Assembly: GCA_930367215.1 (NCBI GenBank)
Contig: OV884059.1
Coordinates: 224,067,803-224,131,802, forward strand
Reading direction: 5' to 3'
Length of the DNA: 64,000 nt
From: Pollenia angustigena
Lineage: Eukaryota; Arthropoda; Insecta; Diptera; Polleniidae
Part shown: positions 54,956-64,000 of the stretch, piece by piece
Layout of the letters: each line of letters starts with the position of its first letter
Position numbering within the stretch: position 1 is the first letter of the stretch
Notes under the pieces: generated by a model
What the model was told of the DNA's origin: nothing
Seen by the model: the letters and a program-made list of their open reading frames with translations, nothing else
The model's database searches: none
Program-made: the position numbers and the translations under genes

Positions 54956-55273
54956 AAAGTGTTTTCGTTATATATTTAATATATACACCCAGAGAAAAAA
55001 GCAGCAAAACCATTTTTAAAATTTTTTTTTCCATATTATGTTTAATTTAACCAAATCATTGTCACCGACAATTATATTATGGTTAAATTAGTTTCTTTTA
55101 AAATAGTTTTGTTGGTTCTGACCATTATAAAACATGTTTTTATCTGCGTGTATGTAGATCTTTTTTTGTATTTAACTTCTTTAATAATTATGGACCTAAT
55201 GACACTTTTAAAAGTGTCATAATGTCCATGGACACTATGACACTGGACGTTATGACATGCCACCCTTTGCCTT

Positions 55274-55876
55274 TCAATCCCGTTCGAATTATCCCCAGAG
55301 ATGACACCTGTTCCAAAATATACTAAATATTATAAAACTCTCACCAGATTGCTATCTTGAATTGTTTTTAGTTTTTTTTTTACAAGAACACACGCTTTTA
55401 TTAGCGATTAGTATTTCTAATTTTTTTTTTTTACAAGAACACACGCATTTATTAGCGATTAGTATTTCTAATTTTTATTATTTTATAAGTTTTTATTACG
55501 TTATATAGTATTATTTATGTTTTTTGACTTTTGTAACATTTTGTTTTACATTCTCCATAAAAAGTTTAAGTTTACCCAATATTACAATTAGAAAACAACT
55601 TAAATTGCGGGTAAATTTACAACAAAACTAAGGAAAACTTATATAAATTACACATTACTAAAATAACCGGTTTCTTTAACCCAAATAACCGGTTTATTCG
55701 ATATTCAAAAATTAGACATTTTAAAATAACCTACTTGGGCAAAGCTAAAATAACCGGTTAAAACCGGTAGAATAATAACCGCCCGATCTCCATACTAAAT
55801 ACACAGCAGTAAGTATTAGTAAATTCTCATTTTCAACAAAATGCTATTAATTCTAAGTTCGTTCATAAAAACATAT
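55274..55876. other. Intergenic with a short tandem duplication
   Basis: TTTACAAGAACACACGC followed by TTTATTAGCGATTAGTATTT occurs twice (55378-55413 and 55430-55471). Several CCGGTTA motifs follow (55665-55780). No gene. Confidence 0.45.
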
Positions 55877-56886
55877 CGTCAACTCATTATTGGGTTGACC
55901 TACCGACCATTAAAAAAAAAAAGTTAGGTATGGGGTATATATACATTAGAGTGGGTCAATTTTTTTGCCCACCAAGCGTATAGCAAAATCGTAATCTACG
56001 CAAAATTCTAAGAACTTTTCCTAAAGAAACCATGGTTCTAAAATCAAAAACGAGCTTCCGGTTTTTGACTTGAAAATTTGGTGCTCAGGAAATCTGAAAA
56101 AAATAATACTTTTTTGGAAATATTTATTGAAATTGGTGAATAGTTGGCCTGTATCGCTGAAAGAGGGCTTGTTTAGCTTTCTATATCTGTTCAGCTTGTT
56201 CAGCTTTCTATATCTGTGCTCATTTTTAGAAAAATCTGTACATCAATAATTGGTTAAGAGGTTTTTGTCAAAATAATCATAGTCAAGCTAATTAGAAACC
56301 TAAAACTGTAACAATTTTGATACATAAAAGTTAAATAAAATAATTTAACTAAATTTTAATTCAAAGTTGATTAAAATAAAATAATTCTGCGGCATTTTGA
56401 CAAAACATCTTAAGTGGAGATAAGAGAGCAAAAAAGATTTTAAAAAAACTCGGTGAAAAAAGCATTTTTGTTAAAAAATAAAATAAACCGTAATTAAAGA
56501 AAAATTTTGTTCATAATACAAAATTTTAAAAACGTAAGCAAAAATGTTTTCTAATGAAAATTCGTACAATTAACACCATTTTTATCAATTTTTTAATTTT
56601 GACTTAAGATGTTTTGTCAAAATGCCATAGAATTGATTAATCAAAACTTAATTAAACGAAAATTTCTTTAAATAAAATTTAAGCAAAAACTGAAAATAAA
56701 AAAATAAATATTTTTATTATTATTCTATTTTTTATTAAAACGCAATTTTTTGGAAAATTCACAACTTAAAAAAACGAGCCGATTAAAATAAAAATAAAAA
56801 ATTTATAAAAAAAATACTGGCCAAGCCGGGGGTAAATGAATTTAGTTTCGGCCTATATCTGTAATTTACATACAATATCTTTTTTT

Positions 56887-56920
56887 CTATCTATATATCT
56901 ATCTATCTATCTATCTATTC
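56887..56920. repeat. (CTAT)n microsatellite
   Basis: CTAT repeated about eight times with one TATA interruption. Confidence 0.85.
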
Positions 56921-57245
56921 TGTTGCGCCTTTTAAAAGTAACTGAAAAATATCATCTCGATTACATTCTATGGCACGTGGGAAACATTGGTAAGCAATTA
57001 TACAAATCGCTCAGTTCCCTGAATATGTGCCGGTAATCCTAGATCAGTAAACGGCAGATGCTTGTAGTAAATGACAGGTCAGACAAATTGCTATCGTCCA
57101 TTTCCAATTTAAAAAATTGTATTAGCTATAAAAACAGAAATTTCTGAAATACAATTGGACACTTTCAGAAGTTTCAATTGGAAATTGTTTAAGTTAAATT
57201 GGAAATTTCTGAAATACAATTGTAAATGGTGAAGTAAGAAACATA

Positions 57246-57507
57246 GGCCCTAATTATATAATTCGCAACGTTACGCCAAAGAATTACATTGAAAGCAAAA
57301 ACAAATTCATAAATATTTTGTAATTTTGTTGGTGCTTTCTACAGAAATTCTTTTTGCGTTTTAAAATTTCACAAGTAATGAGGCGTTGAAAATTTGAAAA
57401 CGGTACAAGAATTTTTGAAGAAAGCAACAACAAAATTACAAAATATTTATGAATTTGTTTTGCTTTCAATGTAATTCTTTGGCGTTGCGTTTTACATAAT
57501 AAGGGCC
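57246..57507. mobile_element. MITE, GGCCCTAATTAT ends, long hairpin
   Basis: GGCCCTAATTATATAATTCG and its partner TTACATAATAAGGGCC. Inside, AAGAATTACATTGAAAGCAA and AAATTCATAAATATTTTGTA are mirrored nearly perfectly at 57432-57482. Non-coding. Confidence 0.75.
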
Positions 57508-57982
57508 ATAATTTAAAAACAAAAAATAAATACGTAATGAGAAACTGAAAACTTTGTAATTCTATCGTTCACACAATTTAAAGTAAAAATTCTCACGTTT
57601 ATTCGATTTTAGAAATGTATGGTAAACAAAAATTTTCACTTTACGCGTTTTCAAGAATAGCCAGCAATATTTAAAAAATGTACAAAAACTCGTATTAAGC
57701 GCATTAGTTAATAAGTGCTGTGATGGTTTAAAGGTTATGTTGGGCCTTGTGACCCAGGATTTAATGGTTTAATTTCTGGTTTGGCCAGTATTTTTTCTTT
57801 TAAATACAATTTTATTGAAGTCGTACCCCATAAAAAAATGGAGCCTCGAACAAAGCAGGTATGTAAGGAAGACATGAATTTTATATGGCGAGTTCCCACT
57901 TTGAAGCAATACATTTATGACACATACAACATATAAAAATTGTAAGATGTAACGATCAGCTTTACACACTGAAACAGTTATT

Positions 57983-58122
57983 CGCCCTTATTGTGTTTGG
58001 CGTATTTAAAATACGCCTACGACTGTTTGGTAATAGATTAAAGAGAACGTGAACTTTTTTCCTTTAATCTATTACCAAACTGTCGTAGGCGTATTTTAAA
58101 TACGCCAAACACAATAAGGGTG
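57983..58122. mobile_element. 140-bp palindromic MITE, copy 4
   Basis: 140 bp, starts CGCCCTTATTGTGTTTGGCG, ends CACAATAAGGGTG, flanked by ATT (57980-57982 and 58123-58125). Arms nearly perfect. Confidence 0.9.
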
Positions 58123-59346
58123 ATTGTTTAGTATTCTCCCTTAAAAACCTGCTTCGTAGTAAGGGAATGCCGTAGCACTTGAAATGTTATTTTTTTAAGT
58201 TGTTGAGAGCTCTTTCACTTACATACTTTACTGCATTTCTGTATGTCTTATGGCGTTGCGCATAACATTGCGCTTATTTTTTTAAATGTACCTAGCATTA
58301 GTGCTTCGCAAAATGAGAAAAAAATTTATTGAGTAATTTTATTTTATTTTTTTCATTTAGTTTCTTTTTTTAAAAGGTAGTGAATTTAAAATAGAAAATT
58401 GGGTTAAAAAAAAAATAAAATAAATTTTTGACTATGAACATTTTGACAAAAATCTCCTAACCAATTATTTTTGTACAGAATTTTCTAAAAATGAGCACAG
58501 ATATAGAAAGCTGAGAAAATTTCCTTTTAAACAAGCCCTCTTTCAGCGATACAGGCCAACTATTCATCAATTGCAATAAATATTTCCAAAAAAGTATTAT
58601 TTTTTTCAGATTTCCTGAGCACCAAATTTTCAAGTCAAAAACCGGAAGCTCGTTTTTGATTTTAGAACCATGGTTTCTTTAGGAAAAGTTCTTAGAATTT
58701 TGCGTAGATTACGATTTTGCTATACGCTTTGTCACTTTTTTGGGCCCGAACAAATTGACCCACTCTAATATACATAGTTTGAATATCCTCTTCCTGAATC
58801 TAAGACCTGTTTCTCGAAGTTTTTTTATCGTTTCTGAGATATTAAGCGTAAATTTTGCTCCATACCAACTTCATATTCTAAAGTTAATTAAGTATTGTTT
58901 TCCTCTACACGCCACTGTTTGACAAATGCTGCAAATTCCTCATACAAAAACGTACGAAATAAATTTTACTCTTGCTTTGCTTCATTGCCGTAAGAAAAAG
59001 TAGTTTAAGCAAAAGAAAAATTAACTGTCAACAACTCAATACACAGCAGGAAGTCTACGTAGGCAGCACAAAAAGCTACTTTTTAGAAATAAATTTAGAA
59101 AAGTGGCATATGCGGCACAATACAATAATTTTCACTTTCAACAAAATGCTACTAACTTTTTAGTTTGTTTAAGAACGTTCACAAAAGTATACATTTTTCT
59201 ATAAACATATGCCGGCAGCAGTGGTGAAAATACAAAATAGTTTCTATCGGGTATACATATTTTTAAGAAATCTTCATGTAAACCTTCATTGTCATTTTTC
59301 TCCATTAAGACTATTTGGTATATGGCCAAAACAATAATGAGCTGAC

Positions 59347-59782
59347 GAAATGTAAAAAAAATTCCTTTTCGAATTTTCAAAAAAAAAAAAAAAAAATATA
59401 TATACAATTTGTATGGGCATGTTCCTGTAGGAAATAAAATTTTCCACACAGTACCTCTAAAATGATTTTTTCGTAGTAGTTTCCGATCTCAGAAAAAAAT
59501 GTCCCATTTGTAACAAACAATTTGTTATTAACAATTTATTGCGAAAAAGATTAATTATAAATATTAAATCAAAATCATACAAATTTAATTACGTATTTAA
59601 TAAAAAAAAAATCAATTGCTGAAAGCAAAGTCATATGTACATATATGTATTTAAAAAAAATGATTTATAGTTTTGGACTATAAGAAAATAAGGGAAGGTC
59701 CTACATTTCTTATATGTAGTTCTAAAAATATCCATAAGCTTTTTTTGTATGCGTTCTATTTTAACAAGTTTTGTGCCTTAAC
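59347..59782. other. Intergenic, no gene recognised
   Basis: A+T-rich with a poly-A run at about 59379-59396. Short frames only. Confidence 0.4.
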
Positions 59783-60169
59783 CAGAGAAAGCCAAAAAGT
59801 TATATTTTTAATACTTATAACCTATTCATACTCCACCGAGCACGAGTACAGGCAGGTATGACTACCAATAAGTATGAGCATGAACAAATTTGTATATCGA
59901 CCGGTATGAGTATGAACAAACACGCATGCTTATGGGCAATCCTTTGAATGCGTATGAGTAAAGGCATGTATCGTAAGTATCGACAAGTAACTTCAACATT
60001 TTGTATAGTTATTTTAAAGCAAGCAGTGTTGCCACGACCTAAAAATTTATGTTAAAGTTATATTATAACATAAATATTTGCTATCAAATTAAAATAATGC
60101 TTCTAAAGCTATAATAAATTATAATCTTTTTTACGAAAGAGATTTTTTATAAAAATAATTAAAAAAGGA

Positions 60170-60400
60170 GGCTATCAACTATTTTGGGATATTTTCTGTT
60201 TCTTTTTTTATGTTTCCAGCTAAAGAGAAATCTTAATCTAAAGCTGCGCTGCAGGCAGGAAATTTCATAAAATTCTTTATTCTTATTAAGACAACCGTGG
60301 ATACCTTGTGGAGTTGTTTTTCCACCATAGCATGATGTCGAAGTCTTCTTTAAGGCTAACATTTTCGTTGGCATACTGATTGACTTCAGCAATTAGATTT
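60170..60400 (-). pseudogene. hAT transposase C-terminal remnant, frameshifted
   Basis: On the minus strand one frame reads LIAEVNQYANENVSLKEDFD followed by IMLWWKNNSTRYPRLS, the typical approach (WW......YP.ls) to the hAT dimerisation domain. After stops, other frames give FPACSA and FSLAGN-like pieces, matching the SSA..R.FS.AG part. Several frameshifts and stops; inactive. It lies within hAT element 4 in the correct context. Confidence 0.7.
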
Positions 60401-60834
60401 TAAACCATTTTTTAACGTCTTAAAAATGCAACTGGCAACAGATAAACTACTCAAACTCATAATATAAATGAATGTATTTACCTGTGATATCTCATTTCTT
60501 AACTGCCAATATGAATATTCGATTTTTTTTTTTTTTTTTATTACGGTAACTTTTTCTGTTTTTATTAAGAACAAATAAAATAACACGACGGATTTTAATT
60601 TGCATCCATTTAGTCATTTTTTTAGATTTTCTTAAATAAGAACGCAAATCTTTATATTACAGAAATTTTTTTAAAGTCAACAATAGTTTTTCAACAAAAT
60701 TTTGTTGAATTGTACTTAAACGATTTTGAAAAAACGTATTTATTTGTGATTCACCAATTTAGAAAAAAAAAATTCTGGCAACATTTATGAAAAAATTTAA
60801 CAAAAAAAAATGTTTGAAGTCAATGCTATAACTA

Positions 60835-61260
60835 CCCTGCAAATAATAGGACCAGTCCAAACACGCGTGTAAAGAGTAGTCCACAAGGGACCAGGACTAG
60901 TCCACAAGTAACCCAAACGTATGGAAAAAACCTGGTCTATTTAACATTACGATGTCCTAGGAGAGGACCATATAACCCACCTTTGGACCACTAAGGAGTA
61001 GTTTTAAAACTACTCCATGGTATATAACCCACCTTTGGACCAGTAAGGAGTAGTTTTAAAACTACTCCATGGTATACTCAAGAGGATTAGTTTTGAAGTC
61101 GTTTAAACACGAAAGCATGTCGTTAAAAAACGAAGACATGTCGTCTCACTACAAACACTTTTTAACAATGGCATGGTCCATGCTTGCATTACATCGGACT
61201 AGTCCATGGAGTAGTCCATTTTATCAAAATGGGTCAGGTGGTCCAATTTTATTTGCAGGG
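60835..61260 (+). mobile_element. CCCTGCAAATA MITE, solo copy (426 bp)
   Basis: Starts CCCTGCAAATAATAGGACCA and ends TTTTATTTGCAGGG, flanked by TA (60833-60834 and 61261-61262). Many short palindromes (GGACTAGTCC, CCATGGAGTAGTCC). Near-identical to the dimer at 30142-30993. Confidence 0.85.
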
Positions 61261-61454
61261 TATGGGTGTGTCTGAATATGTGCGAGCAAGAAACACAATA
61301 AGTATGATAACATACATGAATGAAATCAAATGCGCATGGATATACACACGTATGAGAATAAACAGATACGAGTACGCACACGTATTGAAAATTGTCGATA
61401 TGTGCTAGAGTACTTTAATTTTTTTTATACCCATTGGCTTTCTCTGGCCTTAAC

Positions 61455-62597
61455 CTCAAAATAAAAATTATAATGTTAAAAAAACGACTTTTCTAAATTA
61501 AAGTAACGATATACAGCTTTACATATAAATGTTAGCAGAGTTTTATTTGAGTCATTCAGCGGTTCAGTTCGTTACTAACACAAGTGATACATTTTGTGAA
61601 CATTATAATTATTTACAATAAAGTTTGTTAAGATGACTAAGTGATTTTATTTATTTTGATTTCCAATTAAAATAACTCAAATGTTTATTATAAAGGGAAT
61701 GAACCGAAACGCGGTTTATAAACTAAAAACTTAACAATATTTTCATACAAATTTTGAAAATTAAAAAAAAAATTACAACGCATTTTTTGTAAAGAGCTTT
61801 TAAAATGCTAAACACGCTAAAAAAGTTGCAGGTGTAAGCAAGAATACGTAATATAAATGTTAAATAAAAATAAAAAAGAGAGAAGTGCAAAAACCTGAAG
61901 AAAGCATCATTCATTTAATATTTGTTGACCTCAAAAGCAAAACCAAATCAAATAATAAAAAAAAGAACACAAATTTTGTGAAAAACTTAATTTCTCAAGC
62001 ATGTGCTTTAAAGGGATGGAAGGTTACAGAAATGAATACTATATTTTATGTTTTTTATATGAATCACAATCCTCTACTAATACAGCTTGAAAGTCGCATT
62101 AAATCAAAACAAAAGACTAAACTAAAAACAAACAAAAAATAGAAAAGAAAAAAAAATCACTAAAATATGATTTTGAAAATTGTAGTTAAATATAATTTTA
62201 AGGTTTTCATAAATAACAGCGTGTTTTTAAGCTACGTATGTATAATAATTCGAACATCTATTAAATAATTTCAGGCTAAACTACCGATGCTATTAATAAT
62301 AAGAACATTAAAAAACTCGCAAAGTTTCCGGATAAAAATATAGCCTATGTAAACTTAAGTGCTTACATAAGCGTTATAAATTAAACCCCTTATGAATAAT
62401 AAAGGCTAATTTTTTAATCTGGAAAATATACATTAATATCGAAATATTAATTTGAATATAGAAAGAAATTTTCTTGTAAAACTGCAGGTAATTATGTAAT
62501 AAACAAATCGTTGGAAAAAATAGAAAAAAACAATCACAATATTTATAGATTTTAAAAGACCATTTAAAAAACAACAGACAGAAAAATAATTTTTAAA
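61455..62597. other. Intergenic A+T-rich DNA
   Basis: The longest frame is 61885-62142 (plus, 85 codons, lysine-rich, no family recognised), which could be a fragment of a decayed TE protein. Nothing else was seen. Confidence 0.35.
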
Positions 62598-63050
62598 AAC
62601 AATAATTAGTATTGTGGTTATTTTGTTGAACTATTTATGGTTTTTAATCCAAATTTTTAATATTTTTTAATTAGGCTTAAGTTCATGAAATTTAATTTTT
62701 ATTAAATTATTTTTGTGAAGAAAGGAATTTTACAACATGAAAATTAATTAAAATTGTTATTGATAATCTTTCATTCTTGACGTGGCTCGGGCTCGAACCC
62801 TGGCCGGCAGGTTACCATGACATGTTTCGATCGCAACCACTCGATCTCCTCAGATGGATTTGCCGTCTTACACTCGCAGCCATCGACGACTGCTGACGTC
62901 ACTAGTCAAACATCAATCCTTAAACCAAATTGTATTTTAACATTTGGTAGATCGAAATTTGCTTTCCTGAATGATTATCCATTTTTAATTGATTTTACAT
63001 GTTTTTTCCTTTACTTCTGTTTTTTCGTACTTTCGTCAAGAATTTTTCTT
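62598..63050 (-). mobile_element. tRNA-like SINE and A+T tail, duplicated copy 1
   Basis: On the minus strand the part near 62865-62785 has GATCGAGTGGTT, resembling a Pol III A box, and CAGGGTTCGAGCCC, a good B box. The T stem does not pair fully, so it is a tRNA-derived SINE head, not a tRNA gene. The left part (62598-62770) resembles inner sequence of hAT element 2 (7310-7440). The whole 453 bp is repeated at 63162-63614. Confidence 0.6.
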
Positions 63051-63161
63051 GAAGTCCAAGTACATTTTTTGTTTTTTCACTTTTGTCTTTCTCTTTTCTG
63101 TTGACCTTTTTCAGCACAACTTGAAGGACAAATGTACACATAGAGCTCGTGCCTTAGCTTT

Positions 63162-63614
63162 AACAATAATTAGTATTGTGGTTATTTTGTTGAACTATTT
63201 ATGGTTTTTAATCCAAATTTTTAATATTTTTTAATTAGGCTTAAGTTCATGAAATTTAATTTTTATTAAATTATTTTTGTGAAGAAAGGAATTTTACAAC
63301 ATGAAAATTAATTAAAATTGTTATTGATAATCTTTCATTCTTGACGTGGCTCGGGCTCGAACCCTGGCCGGCAGGTTACCATGACATGTTTCGATCGCAA
63401 CCACTCGATCTCCTCAGATGGATTTGCCGTCTTACACTCGCAGCCATCGACGACTGCTGACGTCACTAGTCAAACATCAATCCTTAAACCAAATTGTATT
63501 TTAACATTTGGTAGATCGAAATTTGCTTTCCTGAATGATTATCCATTTTTAATTGATTTTACATGTTTTTTCCTTTACTTCTGTTTTTTCGTACTTTCGT
63601 CAAGAATTTTTCTT
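63162..63614 (-). repeat. Direct repeat of 62598-63050
   Basis: No difference was seen between the two 453-bp copies; they are offset by 564 bp and separated by 111 bp of other sequence. Terminal bases (AAC...CTT) do not fit LTRs. Best read as a recent tandem duplication or an assembly duplication. Contains the same tRNA-like A and B boxes. Confidence 0.85.
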
Positions 63615-64000
63615 TATAAACTTTATATCACTCATAACTCAAAAAATGAAATTTTGGAGTTAGAAAAGCATAATTGTTCGCTTTGTTTTTCTTTATATTA
63701 TGTATTAAATTCATATTTATATCTGTTATACTTTTCCAGTTTGAAGAGAATGTGTCTTCTTTTCTTCTAAGAAGTTATAGCAAATCAAAAACAGAAACTG
63801 GGAATTATTTCCTTTAAAAGGTTACTTTATATTATATTCAACATTTTTTATTTTTCGAATTTATTCTATGAGCCAAGGCCCATCTATCAAGTCTGCTTAC
63901 TTGTACAAAAACAAAAAACTTTTTCTTTTAAGCTGTCAAAAACTTACTACCACATATACAAAGCAAAAGGAAAAAACGTGTATTCAAACAACTTTTGAAA
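63615..64000. other. A+T-rich flank, no gene seen
   Basis: No recognisable feature up to the window end. Confidence 0.4.

Larger units (their letters stand above)
53849..55264 (+). mobile_element. Mutator-like element, copy 2 (1.4 kb)
   Basis: Ends GGTGGCATGTCATAACGTCC and GGACGTTATGACATGCCACC, flanked by 9-bp repeats CTTTGTCTT (53840-53848) and CTTTGCCTT (55265-55273), 8 of 9 matching. Subterminal GTCATAGTG/CACTATGAC palindromes as in copy 1. Contains a transposase fragment (54671-54835) and a GC-rich repeat unit (54833-54955). Confidence 0.85.
55947..58767. mobile_element. Foldback hAT-type element, TAGAGTGGGTCAATT ends (2.8 kb)
   Basis: Ends TAGAGTGGGTCAATTTTTTT and AATTGACCCACTCTA with an exact 8-bp duplication ATATACAT (55939-55946 and 58768-58775). 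The arms are long (about 280-330 bp inverted; GAAACCATGGTTCTAAAATC, GGCCTGTATCGCTGAAAGAG). Inside are a (CTAT)n tract, a MITE (57246-57507) and a 140-bp MITE (57983-58122). No transposase. Confidence 0.8.
55877..59346 (+). mobile_element. TIR element, CGTCAGCTCA family, copy 2
   Basis: Left CGTCAACTCATTATTGGGTT, right AACAATAATGAGCTGACG. About 0.65 kb of its own sequence (55877-55946 and 58776-59346), split by a foldback hAT-type element (55947-58767). No protein fragment, in contrast to the copy in the Vap33 intron. Confidence 0.7.
59783..61446 (-). mobile_element. hAT element 4 (CAGAGAAAGCC ends)
   Basis: Ends CAGAGAAAGCCAAAAAGTTA and CCATTGGCTTTCTCTG, with an exact 8-bp duplication GCCTTAAC (59775-59782 and 61447-61454). 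Contains a decayed hAT C-terminal segment (60170-60400, minus) and a nested CCCTGCAAATA MITE (60835-61260). Near both ends are TATGAGTATGAACA-like and ACGTATGAG subterminal repeats (59820-59960 and 61300-61385), possible transposase binding sites. Confidence 0.85.

Noticed and set aside
62785..62865. Functional tRNA gene on the minus strand
   Set aside because: Good B box but the T and acceptor stems do not pair; treated as a SINE head.
62598..63614. Pair of 453-bp direct repeats as LTRs of a retrotransposon
   Set aside because: Only 111 bp between them, ends are not TG...CA, no primer binding site, and a tRNA-like promoter lies inside the repeat.
62817..63770. Frames of 95 and 129 codons sharing the same start
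   Set aside because: Opposite strand of a SINE-containing direct repeat; the second simply runs into flanking DNA.

Overview
The window looks like nuclear DNA of a higher fly (Diptera). It is strongly A+T-rich and contains no prokaryotic-type operons. Two recognisable host genes are split by introns, and almost everything else is transposable-element (TE) DNA. Species cannot be fixed from sequence alone; a schizophoran, possibly calyptrate, fly with a TE-bloated genome is my inference.

Host genes: both are partial and on the minus strand. (1) 20741-21164 holds the first two coding exons (121 codons) of glutathione synthetase (Gss). The rest must lie to the left, behind TE-filled sequence or outside the window. 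(2) 34998-40656 holds five coding exons, including the 3' end, of a VAP family gene (Vap33-like ER membrane tether). These cover most of the MSP domain, a linker, a coiled coil and the C-terminal membrane anchor. Its first exon was not found. Four of its exons sit within about 0.8 kb, but the last intron is 4.7 kb because a terminal-inverted-repeat (TIR) element, itself invaded by a piggyBac element, sits in it.

Mobile DNA, left to right: 0.2-1.6 kb, 4.8-12.4 kb and 17.3-20.4 kb are three copies of one TA-duplicating TIR element. The middle copy is a Russian doll: a hAT element inside it carries two further hAT elements, which carry MITEs and a tandem-repeat element, beside a mariner-type element and a Mutator-like foldback. 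Most of these insertions still have clean target-site duplications (TSDs). 14.9-16.0 and 21.7-26.3 kb hold foldback elements and nested MITEs. 26.4-28.5 kb holds remnants of a Gypsy-type integrase and of non-LTR retrotransposons, plus a perfect 50-bp hairpin. 30.1-31.4 kb has fused copies of a GGACTAGTCC-rich MITE and a solo end of the first hAT element. 43.3-48 kb has a long inverted repeat and a tandem array with a unit near 118 bp. 48.9-58.1 kb has five copies of an exactly 140-bp palindromic MITE and a 1.7-kb element with the same ends that carries a broken zeste-type Myb/SANT reading frame. 53.8-55.3 kb is a second Mutator-like copy with a transposase fragment. 55.9-61.4 kb holds further nested hAT-type elements. 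62.6-63.6 kb is a recent duplication containing a tRNA-like SINE promoter.

The most interesting unit is the 140-bp palindrome family plus its 1.7-kb partner (3-bp ATT duplications, Myb/SANT protein), a candidate PIF/Harbinger-type non-autonomous system. All TE protein remnants seen are broken or truncated. Gene and family names rest on my reading of motifs; no database search was possible.
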